This document shows, piece after piece, positions 26,974 through 35,932 of a stretch of 64,000 bases of DNA (position 1 is the first letter of the stretch; every line of letters begins with the position of its first letter). Below the pieces are notes generated by a model. It was not told the origin of the DNA, did not search any database, and was given only the letters and a program-made list of their open reading frames with translations. The translations under genes and the position numbers were made by a program. Source of the DNA: Emticicia sp. BO119 (GTDB taxonomy: Bacteria > Bacteroidota > Bacteroidia > Cytophagales > Spirosomataceae); assembly GCF_013912375.1 (NCBI RefSeq), contig NZ_JACETV010000007.1:186001-250000 (forward strand), written 5' to 3'.

Positions 26974-28227
26974 ATGAAACTCCTGAAAGCACTGCTTTTT
27001 GTTTGCATCTCTTTCTCTACCTTTTCTCAAAAAAACTACGTTAAAGGCTACATTATTTTAAAAAACCAAACTGATACACTCAAAGGTTTGATTGATGACC
27101 AGAACTGGTCTGTCAATCCAACAAAAATCAATTTCATAGATGCCAGTAATAGTGAACAATCCTATAGCATCAAAGAACTGACCTCGTTTGGCATAACAGA
27201 AAAAGAGAACTATCTGATAGCAAAAACAGATCTGGACATTACCCCATATTTAAAGAATCAACTCCGGTACAGCCGCAATTTATTGATTCAGAAAGATACC
27301 TTGCTGGCATTTTTGATTCTGCTTAAAGCAGACTATAGTCTGTTATATGTGAAAGATAATAAAGGTAAAGAGCATTTCTTTTATAAGGATGGGGAGAAAA
27401 TTACCGAGCTAATCAATCATTTCTTTTTAGAACAACGAAATGGGAAAACATTTGAATTGAACGATAAAAAATATCTGAAGCAGTTAGAGTCACTTTTTAG
27501 TCAATGTGCCACAAAAATAGAAACAAGCGATATAGGCTATGGAATTAATGCACTGACTAATAAGTTTATCGAATTCAGTGAATGTATCGGGTGTACTTAT
27601 ACCTGCTATGTGCAAAAGAAAAAAGATGAAGCAATTTTTACTCTCGGAGTAATGGCTGGCGTCAGCAGTGATAAAATTTCTTTCGTCCACAGCGAGAACG
27701 GTTTGGATTTTCAAGCAGAAAACAGGCTTCCAAATATACTTGTCGGTATTAATACTTCATTTTCTTCTGCCAGAAATCGCCAGAAGAATAGCGTTGTATT
27801 TGAGAGCTATATTAGCCGTGAAAGCATAGAGGTAAAACAGAATAACTTTTCAGCCAACATTTATTATCTGACCCTTTCTTTACGACTCAGGCATCAGTTT
27901 ATTAGCCGGCGTACATTGAAGTTTTTTGTCGGAGGAGGAGGCAATGCAAAACTCTTTGTTTCACGTTCAGGGAGGACAGCAAAGCCCGGTGTTAAGCTCA
28001 ACATGTTTTATGCCCTTGAAGCAGGAGTAAAATGGAACAATTTCCTGCTTTCAGCTAACGCAAGAGTAAGAACGAATGGCTTACCAAACCCCTTAGAGAT
28101 TCATTATATAGATAACTACAAGTTGATGGTGAATACAATAAGCCCTGACAAAATCAATTTTCAGGTAAGTCTTACCTATTTGCTCTATAACAGCGCTAAC
28201 AAGCGCAAAACAAAAAAAGAGAGTTGA
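26974..28227 (+). CDS. Secreted or outer-membrane protein of unknown function
   Basis: The 417-residue protein has a signal peptide (MKLLKALLFVCISFSTFSQ). The first half contains 'YVKGYIILKNQTDTLKGLID' and a Cys-rich segment 'LESLFSQCATKIETS...FSECIGCTYTC'. The second half reads like a small outer-membrane barrel with alternating strands: 'FTLGVMAGVSSDKISF', 'YLTLSLRLRHQFISR', 'FFVGGGGNAKLFV' and 'NFQVSLTYLLY'. Proteins with this plan (GYI-NG-DT-G start, then a barrel) are common in Bacteroidota but have no assigned role. It ends 2 bp from the convergent DinB gene. Confidence 0.65.
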   Translation: MKLLKALLFVCISFSTFSQKNYVKGYIILKNQTDTLKGLIDDQNWSVNPTKINFIDASNSEQSYSIKELTSFGITEKENYLIAKTDLDITPYLKNQLRYSRNLLIQKDTLLAFLILLKADYSLLYVKDNKGKEHFFYKDGEKITELINHFFLEQRNGKTFELNDKKYLKQLESLFSQCATKIETSDIGYGINALTNKFIEFSECIGCTYTCYVQKKKDEAIFTLGVMAGVSSDKISFVHSENGLDFQAENRLPNILVGINTSFSSARNRQKNSVVFESYISRESIEVKQNNFSANIYYLTLSLRLRHQFISRRTLKFFVGGGGNAKLFVSRSGRTAKPGVKLNMFYALEAGVKWNNFLLSANARVRTNGLPNPLEIHYIDNYKLMVNTISPDKINFQVSLTYLLYNSANKRKTKKES

Positions 28228-28229
28228 GT

Positions 28230-28745
28230 CTATTTCAACCCAAAATCATACCGCTCATGCACAATCCGTTTCACGATTCCCAACTGTCCACAATGCCACA
28301 TGGTATGCTTGATATTCCAGTCGATAGCTTCAAATCTGGTTTTGGCAATAGGGTGAGGCATAGGGGTTGGTACCAAAGGCTTTTCAAGTTCGTCGAGGCT
28401 TAAAGATTGTATAATACTGATTGATTTTTGTTCCATCAGCTTCAAATGCTTTTTTAAATCTTCCGGTTTTGTTTTGCCGACAGATTGATGCGAGGAGGTA
28501 TTATGAAATAGCTGGGAATAGTCCTTTATCGGAATCTGCTGCAGAATATCCATCTGATGCCCCACTGTCACCATAATAGTATGGTAATAATAACTGATAA
28601 TCAGATGCCCTACCTGCCAGGTTATGCTTGATTCTATCACTTCCGGAATCGTATCCCATTGTTCATCCGGTATAGTCTCAATAAGCTTATCAGCCCATTC
28701 ATAGGCACTTTCGGTTTGTCTGGTCAATAATTCAATCTGATTCAT
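28230..28745 (-). CDS. DinB-family protein
   Basis: The 171-residue protein starts with 'LLTRQTESAYEWADKLIETI' and has His residues at the expected positions of the DinB metal site: one in 'TWQVGHLIISYYYH' and two in 'NIKHTMWHCGQLGIVKR'. DinB/YfiT-type four-helix proteins bind a divalent metal, and several act as thiol transferases with bacillithiol or mycothiol. The substrate here is unknown. A Crp/Fnr-type regulator lies 62 bp upstream on the same strand and may be co-transcribed. Confidence 0.85.
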   Translation of the reverse strand: MNQIELLTRQTESAYEWADKLIETIPDEQWDTIPEVIESSITWQVGHLIISYYYHTIMVTVGHQMDILQQIPIKDYSQLFHNTSSHQSVGKTKPEDLKKHLKLMEQKSISIIQSLSLDELEKPLVPTPMPHPIAKTRFEAIDWNIKHTMWHCGQLGIVKRIVHERYDFGLK

Positions 28746-28806
28746 TGGTAGTAGGTTTATGGTTTCTTATGCAAACCTATTAAATCATTTTAGCTTATTC
28801 GTTGAC

Positions 28807-29391
28807 TTAGGTCAATAAAGTAGTATTGCTGATTTTCTTTCTGATTCGGCTAATGGTCTCAGGCTTTACGTGCAAATAAGAAGCCAGCATATACTGAGGA
28901 ATTCGTTGACCAAGGTCTGGCCTTTGCGCAATCATTTTTTCGTAGCGTTCCTGCGCCGATTCAAGCAATAAAGATTGGATTCGGTTATGTGCCCGTAGGA
29001 ATAATTTCTCATTTATAATCCGGCTCATTTTCTCAATAAACGGGTATTGATTACTTAATTTCTCTAAGCTCTGGCGCGTGATTATATAAACCACAGAAGG
29101 TTCAAGTGTTCGGATTTCTTTTAATGAGGGTGATTGAGTCAGGAAGCTATAATAATTAGTAATAAAGTTATTTTCAAAGCCAAACTCATCAATTATTTCT
29201 TCTCCGTCTTTATTGTATATACAAACCAGCAAGCCTTTTTGTATCAACCCTACTATATGGCATACTTCTCCTTCAGCAATAAAAACTTCATTTTTCTGCA
29301 ATTCTTTCTTCTTGAATTCAGCTAAAAAAATGCTTGCGTCTTCTTCACTAATATCGAAGAGTAACTTTAGTTGCTGTTTAAGCTTTTCCAC
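28807..29391 (-). CDS. Crp/Fnr-family transcriptional regulator
   Basis: The frame is open up to a GTG at 29502, but that version begins with a hydrophobic segment that overlaps the upstream gene. The GTG at 29391 gives MEKLKQQLKLLFDISEEDA and a 194-residue product, the normal size in this family, so it is preferred. The cyclic-nucleotide-binding fold covers about residues 20-120 ('FIAEGEVCHIVGLIQKGLLV', 'SLKEIRTLEPSVVYIITRQ'). The C-terminal helix-turn-helix is 'IPQYMLASYLHVKPETISRI'. The PRL-type cAMP-phosphate pocket is not conserved, as in most Bacteroidota members, so the signal is unknown. Start confidence is moderate. Confidence 0.83.
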   Translation of the reverse strand: MEKLKQQLKLLFDISEEDASIFLAEFKKKELQKNEVFIAEGEVCHIVGLIQKGLLVCIYNKDGEEIIDEFGFENNFITNYYSFLTQSPSLKEIRTLEPSVVYIITRQSLEKLSNQYPFIEKMSRIINEKLFLRAHNRIQSLLLESAQERYEKMIAQRPDLGQRIPQYMLASYLHVKPETISRIRKKISNTTLLT

Positions 29392-29476
29392 AAAAGATAG
29401 TTTAGGTGGTTTAATCTTTTCAAAGCTAAGTAATCTGTATAGGATATGCAAAAGAATAATAACTAATAGAAATAGA

Positions 29477-31192
29477 TTAGTCTTTGACCGTACCTGTAGC
29501 ACATTGAAAAAGAGACTGGCCTAAACCTCCCCATATGGTTCCCCAGAAAGATTTATGCGGGTCACGCATAAGATTAATAGTACCTGATTTAAGATTACCA
29601 TTTTTACGGGGATTAGAGTCTTTCAGTATCAGATTATTGACGATAAAAGTAGGAATAGGTTTTCGTTTGAATATGCCGAATAGTCTTTTTCGGGGTTTCT
29701 CTTTTTTCTCTTCTAATTTCTGGTCTTTTACTTTCAGAATCGTTGCTTTCAGATTTTCATAATATAATGTACCTGTACCTGTTATGCGGTTATCATCACC
29801 TTTGAGTTTAAAAACATATTTATTCACCTGAAGCGACTGAACACTAACTTTGGCAAGAGCAATAGTAATATTATTGATAGAGGTACCCTCAAAATAGCCT
29901 AACTGCCCCTCACAGGTGAAATCTCCTTTTTTTGATGTAGTATTAAAAGTAAAATATACATTCAGGCTACCCTTGTTCATAAAATAAGTATGAAACTGCG
30001 CCTTACATACAGGATTTTTCAGGAGTGGTAAACTATCGTTAGTGGCATTAAAGATTTTGCCATTAATTCTGTCAAAACTAATAAAGCCTGTCAACTTTGC
30101 TTCGGGGTCAAATTCTGAGTAAGTTACCTGCACATTATGAATATTTATTGTATCAATGTTAAGCTTCAAATCAATTTTTTTTAATATCTGATGAGGATAT
30201 TCTCCTATCTTATTACGTTTCAGTCTTGGATACCGCTTATCATTGAATACTTTTACTGAGCCACCATCGATACTCAGGGTATGAGCGTAAAGTTTATTAT
30301 CAGGGAAAAGCATCTCCGGTTGAATATCTTTAATAACAATATTTTTAAATATTACTTCGGCCCGGTCTCGTCCACCTGATATTTTAGCAAAGTTCATTTC
30401 TCCTGCCCTTGGTCTCAGATGATACTCACTCATTTTTAATTGCTTGTTTTTTAAAGAAAAAACGATATTCTTCAATAAGTTGTCATTCAATTGGTTCTTA
30501 TCAGGCAATCTGATTTCTCTGATACTAAACGTGTAGTCGTCGGCATAGTAGACTTTCTGTGTCGAACTATCAGATAGAGAATCAACTAAAATATTGGTAA
30601 TTTCTACATTTACCTTTTTGATGGTACTCTTTTTAGGTTTTTTAAATTCCTGATTTTCATAAGTAAAATCAACCTCATCAAGCAAAACTCTATCAATTTG
30701 CAATGACTTTACAAACTTCGATATGAGTTGATAAGGGGTTTTTCTTTCTACAGAATCAATGGTTTTATTATAAGGTTGGCTTTTATGAAAAACCGTAATG
30801 GTAGGTTTTTGAATACTCACGGTACTCATGTCTAAAATTCTGGTAAAAATGACAGATAAAGGAAATACTCCAGTAAATTTTACCTTTGGTACATGAATTG
30901 TCAGTAAATCATCAGGCGCTTTTTTTATAGCATGAAGTCTTTTGAAAATAAGAGTATCATGTGTAAAATGCACATCAGAAATTACAATATCTCCAATTGC
31001 AGGATTGTAGGTAATATCTGAAAAAGAAATATGATAGAGTCTGTCTGTAGCGTTTTGTACTCCTTTTTCAATACGACTGGTTACGATGGGTTTTAAAAAG
31101 AAGAAACCAACGATGGTCAGGATAATCAGCAGGATTAAAATACTACTTACAATACCAATTGTAATTTTCTGCCATCGGTGTTTTATTTTCAT
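29477..31192 (-). CDS. AsmA/DUF748-like envelope protein
   Basis: The ATG at 31192 gives 571 residues (MKIKHRWQKITIGIVSS), one N-terminal membrane helix (about 10-32), then a long beta-rich periplasmic domain. It has 'GVQNATDRLYHISFSDITYN' near the start and repeated 'VHIPKVKFTG'/'VQITYSEFDPEAKLTG'-type strands. This resembles the AsmA/TAM superfamily, which shapes lipid transport between membranes. A C-terminal 'SGTINLMRDPHKSFWGTIWG' block recurs in this subfamily. Upstream lies the GH13 enzyme gene (66 bp). The role is inferred from fold similarity only. Confidence 0.6.
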   Translation of the reverse strand: MKIKHRWQKITIGIVSSILILLIILTIVGFFFLKPIVTSRIEKGVQNATDRLYHISFSDITYNPAIGDIVISDVHFTHDTLIFKRLHAIKKAPDDLLTIHVPKVKFTGVFPLSVIFTRILDMSTVSIQKPTITVFHKSQPYNKTIDSVERKTPYQLISKFVKSLQIDRVLLDEVDFTYENQEFKKPKKSTIKKVNVEITNILVDSLSDSSTQKVYYADDYTFSIREIRLPDKNQLNDNLLKNIVFSLKNKQLKMSEYHLRPRAGEMNFAKISGGRDRAEVIFKNIVIKDIQPEMLFPDNKLYAHTLSIDGGSVKVFNDKRYPRLKRNKIGEYPHQILKKIDLKLNIDTINIHNVQVTYSEFDPEAKLTGFISFDRINGKIFNATNDSLPLLKNPVCKAQFHTYFMNKGSLNVYFTFNTTSKKGDFTCEGQLGYFEGTSINNITIALAKVSVQSLQVNKYVFKLKGDDNRITGTGTLYYENLKATILKVKDQKLEEKKEKPRKRLFGIFKRKPIPTFIVNNLILKDSNPRKNGNLKSGTINLMRDPHKSFWGTIWGGLGQSLFQCATGTVKD

Positions 31193-31258
31193 AGTGGTTG
31201 TAAAATTTATAGAAATGTGCCACACACCATCTGTATGACACATTTTATGAGAAGATTC

Positions 31259-33061
31259 TTAGTCTTGCGAAAGTACCAAAGCACTATAGGGCCCTACAGA
31301 TACCTGGCCGGTAATAGCCTCGTTTTCTTTGGTTGTATCAACTTCTGTACATTCAGTATGAGTAAAATCTGATTCATATGATTGAGAGTCTCCATTGAAA
31401 CGAACCAGCCATTTACCTTCTGATGGAAATTTGATCGGATAATCGAGGATTGCTTCATGTGAGAAATTCATCACTACTATGGTTGTGTCTCTACTGCCTC
31501 CTTGATGCCACCTTTGAAAGGCTATCAACTTCCTATCATTATCTAAGGCCAATAATTCGGTATTTTGCCCCATTAACCCGGCCGAAACACCAGTAAGGTT
31601 TCGACGCAGATGAATCATATCTTTGTACATATTTGAGATACCAGAAACTTCTTTCAAACGTGCCCAATCTAAAGGCTCAGTATCCTGAAACCAGCTATCC
31701 TGTTGAATGGTCTGACCTTGAAAAATCATCGGTATGCCAGGCGATGTCAGCACCATTACAGCACCTAAAGTTGCTTTCTTACGTGCATACCAGCCTGTAG
31801 CATTACCTGGTTCTACTTCTTCGGCAACCCTTGCTTTGCCATTGGCTACTTCATCATGCGATTCTGTGAATACCACTCGTCTCATGACATCATCACTATA
31901 TTTTTTAAATAGGGCTCCACAAATCAGGTTCATATCTACATATTCGTCAGAAGCTTGTGTAAGTACATTACGGAGTGGGTGTACGAAATCAGCATCCCAT
32001 TGAGACCCATACCCCAAGCCACCAACCTGCACCGAATCAGTGATGAAGTTGTGCCCGTGCATATCTTCTGCCACTACTAAGGCGTTGGGGAATCGTTCTC
32101 TTATTTCACTATTTATCCACCTGATCATGTTCAGGCCCTCCTGCAAATCATGTGCTGGATTACCGTCTGCATGTACATTTCTGATGTAAGGAACCATATC
32201 CATACGTAGCCCGTCTACTTTATAGTCTTCAAGCCACATAATGGCGTTGTCTTTAATATATCGACCTACTTCCGGCCGTTCGTAATCCGGGCGGGTATCT
32301 CCCCAAGGGGTTGTCGAACGCCAGTCGTTATAGAAGTAAATGCCACCTTTGCCGTTTTCGCTCCAGCCATCAAACTGCCACAAATCAAGGTCTGATGGGC
32401 CAAAATGGTTATAAACAACATCTAATATAACAGCTATGCCCAATTTGTGCGCTTCTTTAATAAAGTCTTTAAACGCTCTTGGCCCACCATATTCGGTTTC
32501 AATAGCGTAAGGATGTGCAGGATTATAACCCCATGAAACTCCTCCGGCAAACTCAAAAGGAGGCATGATTTCAACTGCATTAATACCCAGACTCTTCAGA
32601 TAAGGTAATTTCTTGATTGCATCATGAAATGTACCTACTTTATCAGGTTTTGAGCGATTAAAAGTACCAATGTGAAGCTCATATATTACTATTTCATTCC
32701 ATGATGGCATCTGGAAAGTAACATTTTCCCAGTCATATGTTTTGGGATTATATACAATAGAATTACCAACTGAATTGGTTACCTGACGAGCGTAAGGATC
32801 GTTTTTGTAAAGATTTAATTCACCATTCTTAATAAAAAATTTGTATTGGTCACCTTCTTTTGCGTTTTCAATATTTACACCCCAGCAGCCATTTTCTCCG
32901 GCAATCAATGGGTTCGCTCCTTCATTCCAATCATTAAAATCACCTATTACCGATACGTAATCGGCGTGTGGTGCCCATACTCTAAAAAAAACTCCGTGTT
33001 GGTGGGGGGTAGCTCCCATTCCATTAATGTAAATTTCGGTTTGATTTTCTACGTTTTTCAT
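31259..33061 (-). CDS. GH13 alpha-amylase family enzyme with CBM48 (branching enzyme/TreZ-like)
   Basis: The 600-residue cytoplasmic protein has an N-terminal CBM48-type beta domain (about 20-105; 'GVFFRVWAPHADYVSVIGDF') and a GH13 barrel. The catalytic motifs are 'ILDVVYNHFGP' (region I), 'VDGLRMDMV' (nucleophile Asp), 'ALVVAEDM' (acid-base Glu) and 'FTESHDEV' (transition-state Asp). A small C-terminal beta domain follows. The layout is that of glycogen branching enzymes and malto-oligosyltrehalose trehalohydrolases. It is shorter than classical GlgB (about 630-730), so the exact reaction stays open. No glycogen or trehalose genes are nearby. It is divergent from the HhH-barrel gene. Confidence 0.85.
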   Translation of the reverse strand: MKNVENQTEIYINGMGATPHQHGVFFRVWAPHADYVSVIGDFNDWNEGANPLIAGENGCWGVNIENAKEGDQYKFFIKNGELNLYKNDPYARQVTNSVGNSIVYNPKTYDWENVTFQMPSWNEIVIYELHIGTFNRSKPDKVGTFHDAIKKLPYLKSLGINAVEIMPPFEFAGGVSWGYNPAHPYAIETEYGGPRAFKDFIKEAHKLGIAVILDVVYNHFGPSDLDLWQFDGWSENGKGGIYFYNDWRSTTPWGDTRPDYERPEVGRYIKDNAIMWLEDYKVDGLRMDMVPYIRNVHADGNPAHDLQEGLNMIRWINSEIRERFPNALVVAEDMHGHNFITDSVQVGGLGYGSQWDADFVHPLRNVLTQASDEYVDMNLICGALFKKYSDDVMRRVVFTESHDEVANGKARVAEEVEPGNATGWYARKKATLGAVMVLTSPGIPMIFQGQTIQQDSWFQDTEPLDWARLKEVSGISNMYKDMIHLRRNLTGVSAGLMGQNTELLALDNDRKLIAFQRWHQGGSRDTTIVVMNFSHEAILDYPIKFPSEGKWLVRFNGDSQSYESDFTHTECTEVDTTKENEAITGQVSVGPYSALVLSQD

Positions 33062-33159
33062 ATAAAAGCAGATTTTTGTACTTACTTTATATTAAAAATC
33101 TGTGCCATTACTAAATAAAGATTCTTGGGAAAAAAAGTCTACATCAATCCATTCAATCA

Positions 33160-33189
33160 TTGTTTGTTTTTAAGAATTATTTAATTTTG
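33160..33189 (+). promoter_or_regulatory. Candidate promoter of the helix-hairpin-helix envelope gene
   Basis: TTG, a 19-bp spacer and TAATTTTG fit the Bacteroidota housekeeping promoter. The transcript would start near 33196, upstream of both possible start codons of the next gene. Confidence 0.5.
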
Positions 33190-33254
33190 GATGTAGGATT
33201 TTTCCACACTTATCTGATAGTCTAATACAATCAAAGCAACTAATTCTGACAAGC

Positions 33255-35336
33255 GTGTCTAAAAGAGAGCCATTTTTTATCGTTTTTTCAGTTAATAGGC
33301 TATTGACTCTTGCCGTATTGGTAAGAAGAGAGCTTTGCCTGTTAGTTGTCTTGTTTTTGCTAACGTATCAGGCACTCGCTCAAACCAGACCAAGACCAGA
33401 AATCAACCTTGATGAATTTATACAAAGGATTTTTCCGTTACAACAGGAGAATATTAATTACGAAGACTTATACGAAAGCCTCTTTCAACTCTATCAGAAT
33501 CCGGTTGACTTGAACGTTGCCACTTATGAAGAACTTTCTGCTTTATACGTCCTGTCGGTTTCACAAATGAGAAATCTGTTGGCACATCGTACACAATTTG
33601 GCGATTTGCTGAGTATTTATGAATTACAGGCAGTTTCAGGTTTTGATTTAAGCACTATCGAACAGTTATTGCCATTTGTGGAGGTCAGACAAAAATTTAA
33701 TACAAAGACCCTAACCAATAGTTTCTCTAAGGTAACTGATCATTATCTGATTCTGCGAAGTAGCCAGACTTTAGAGAAAAGCAAAGGATTTATCGAGAAT
33801 AAGTATTTAGGGTCACCTCAACAATTATACGCTCGTTATCGATTAAGCAATTCAGGCAATTTCCAGATAGGCTTAGTTGCTGAAAAAGATGCAGGCGAAA
33901 AAAAATATTCTGATTTTTACAGTTTTCATATTCAATTAAAAAATAAAGGCAACCTTAAAAACTTGGTTATAGGCGATTATCAGGTACAATTCGGACAGGG
34001 TCTGGTATTGGGTTCTGGGTTCTTTTTAGGCAAGGGCAGCGAAGCAGTTACAACAATCCGACGAAGCAATATGGGTATCCGCCCCTATAGTTCCTTATTA
34101 GAAGGCGGCTATTTCAGAGGATTAGCAGCTACCTATCGGCTAAAGAAAACCGACCTGACTACCTTTTATTCTTATGCCAGACGAGATGCGAATATTGATG
34201 AAACTGATGGAGAAAGAGAGGAGTATTTCAGTTCAATTCTGACAGCCGGCTACCATCGCACCGAAACAGAGATGGCTCGCAAAAATCAATTGTCAGAACA
34301 GAATATAGGAGCCAATGCTACTTTTCACTTCAATAATGGGTATGTAGGGGCTACATTACTGCATACTCAATTTGATGCATTATTGATGCACCAACCCAGA
34401 CTTTATAACAAGTTTGAATTTAAAGGTAAACAAAACACAATAGGAAGTACCAATTTTACCTATACCTGGCAAAATTTCAATTTTTTTGGCGAAGCCGCTC
34501 GAAGCAGTAGTGGCGGGATCGGATTGGCTGGTGGTTGGGTAGCTGCTCTAACTAAACAGATAGAGTGGGCGATGCACCTAAGATACTACGATAAAAATTT
34601 CCATAGTTTTTACGGGAATGCTTTGGCTGAAGGAAGTAGAAATATAAATGAGCGGGGCGTTTACTGGGGCTTAAAATACTCTCCTAAAAAGAATCTTACA
34701 CTAAGTGGATTTTATGATCGATTCAGTTTTCCATGGTTGAAGTATCTGGTTGATGCGCCCTCTCGTGGATTTGATTATTTACTGCGGGCGTCTTGTCAGA
34801 TTAATAAAAAAGCATTACTATATGCGCAGTATCATGCTGAGTACAAAGGTAAAAACCTACCGGATAATATTACCCCAACTGATATAGTAGTAAATACTAT
34901 TCGGAATAATATATTAGGTAACTTTGATTATACAGTGAACCGGACTCTCAAAATTCAGAGTCGGGTACAGATAAATACTTTTCAATATGAAGAGCGAGCT
35001 AAATCGGTTGGATATGCCATTATGCAGGATGTGGAGGGGTCAATAAAAAAACTCTATCTTAAAGGACGAATAGCTTGGTTTGCTACCGATAATTATGATT
35101 CGAGGATTTATGCTTTTGAGAATACCGTATTATATGCAGTTTCTTTCCCGGCTTATTATGGAAAGGGAATAAGGGTGTATCTGACGAGCAGATACGCTCT
35201 TAACCAGCACCTTGATTTATGGTTACGCTATGCGCGTACACAACTGACCAATCAGGATAGCATAGGTAGTGGCAATGATATGATTGATGGCAATCATAAA
35301 TCGGATATTAATTTGCAGGTAAGATATAGATTTTAA
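33255..35336 (+). CDS. Exported helix-hairpin-helix protein with predicted outer-membrane barrel
   Basis: The open frame starts at a GTG (33255; 693 residues). A TTG at 33318 would give the cleaner signal peptide start MVRRELCLLVVLFLLTYQAL, so the true start is uncertain. After cleavage near 'ALA' come two ComEA-type helix-hairpin-helix motifs (about 75-135; 'NPVDLNVATYEELSALYVLS', 'YELQAVSGFDLSTIEQLLPF'). The remaining about 540 residues are rich in aromatic-ended beta strands, e.g. 'LVIGDYQVQFGQGLVLGSGF' and the ending 'KSDINLQVRYRF', whose terminal Phe is typical of outer-membrane proteins. HhH motifs usually bind DNA, so a surface role in DNA binding or uptake is conceivable, but this is inference. 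Confidence 0.75.
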   Translation: MSKREPFFIVFSVNRLLTLAVLVRRELCLLVVLFLLTYQALAQTRPRPEINLDEFIQRIFPLQQENINYEDLYESLFQLYQNPVDLNVATYEELSALYVLSVSQMRNLLAHRTQFGDLLSIYELQAVSGFDLSTIEQLLPFVEVRQKFNTKTLTNSFSKVTDHYLILRSSQTLEKSKGFIENKYLGSPQQLYARYRLSNSGNFQIGLVAEKDAGEKKYSDFYSFHIQLKNKGNLKNLVIGDYQVQFGQGLVLGSGFFLGKGSEAVTTIRRSNMGIRPYSSLLEGGYFRGLAATYRLKKTDLTTFYSYARRDANIDETDGEREEYFSSILTAGYHRTETEMARKNQLSEQNIGANATFHFNNGYVGATLLHTQFDALLMHQPRLYNKFEFKGKQNTIGSTNFTYTWQNFNFFGEAARSSSGGIGLAGGWVAALTKQIEWAMHLRYYDKNFHSFYGNALAEGSRNINERGVYWGLKYSPKKNLTLSGFYDRFSFPWLKYLVDAPSRGFDYLLRASCQINKKALLYAQYHAEYKGKNLPDNITPTDIVVNTIRNNILGNFDYTVNRTLKIQSRVQINTFQYEERAKSVGYAIMQDVEGSIKKLYLKGRIAWFATDNYDSRIYAFENTVLYAVSFPAYYGKGIRVYLTSRYALNQHLDLWLRYARTQLTNQDSIGSGNDMIDGNHKSDINLQVRYRF

Positions 35337-35431
35337 GGGTTTGTATAATTGTTTCAGGTGCAGCCTGAGCTACTTAATTTAAACTATCGGATTGCTTGTA
35401 AAACTTCTGACTGATTGGCAATAATTATTTT

Positions 35432-35480
35432 TCCATCTAATAAAGGTTGTGTCCATAATAGACACAACCTTTATTAGATG
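35432..35480 (+). terminator. Perfect 21-bp inverted repeat, probable terminator
   Basis: Two arms of 21 bases (35432-35452 and 35460-35480) are exact reverse complements around a 7-base loop. The inner part GGTTGTGTC/GACACAACC is followed by TTTATT, as in a terminator. The outer part extends beyond the T tract. It lies 96 bp after the HhH gene stop. Confidence 0.65.
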
Positions 35481-35550
35481 GGAATGCTGGCCTCAAGGGT
35501 AGATTTCTTATATTTAGGCAAAATATAAAGAAGATTAAAAAAAACTAAAA

Positions 35551-35928
35551 ATGTACCAACGAGAGCAACTAATACAACATTACATTGAATCCTATAATAA
35601 CTTTGATGTAGAGGGCATGCTGAAAGATTTAGATGAAGATGTTCAGTTTGAGAATAGATCCGGCGGAGAGGTGAATTTGAGTATCAAAGGCTTATCTGCA
35701 TTTAAAGAGCAAGCTGAGAAAGCCAAAGGTTTTTTCTCTGAGAGACAACAAACCATCAAGCGTTTTCAGCATAATAGTACTCAGACTGAAATTGAAATAG
35801 ATTATCAAGCCATCTTAGCTATTGACTTATCTAATAACTTGAAAAAAGGCGATGCGCTCGACCTGAAAGGTAAATCTATCTTTACTTTCGAGGACTCAAA
35901 AATTATAGCAATTACTGATATTAGTTAA
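35551..35928 (+). CDS. SnoaL-like (NTF2 fold) protein
   Basis: This 125-residue protein begins 'EQLIQHYIESYNNFDVEGML', then 'LDEDVQFENRSGGEVNLSIKG', the usual helix-then-strand start of SnoaL-like NTF2-fold proteins. It ends with a strand pair 'GKSIFTFEDSKIIAITDIS'. Members are small single-domain enzymes or ligand binders; the activity here is unknown. Its stop lies 4 bp before the PEP mutase-like gene, so the pair forms an operon and may act in one pathway. Confidence 0.8.
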   Translation: MYQREQLIQHYIESYNNFDVEGMLKDLDEDVQFENRSGGEVNLSIKGLSAFKEQAEKAKGFFSERQQTIKRFQHNSTQTEIEIDYQAILAIDLSNNLKKGDALDLKGKSIFTFEDSKIIAITDIS

Positions 35929-35932
35929 AGCC

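Noticed and set aside
29392-29502. N-terminal extension of the Crp/Fnr gene giving a hydrophobic helix
   Set aside because: It overlaps the upstream gene's end, and the GTG at 29391 gives the normal family length.
33198-33206. TTTTCCACA, one mismatch from a DnaA box
   Set aside because: It is a single isolated near-match; no cluster surrounds it.
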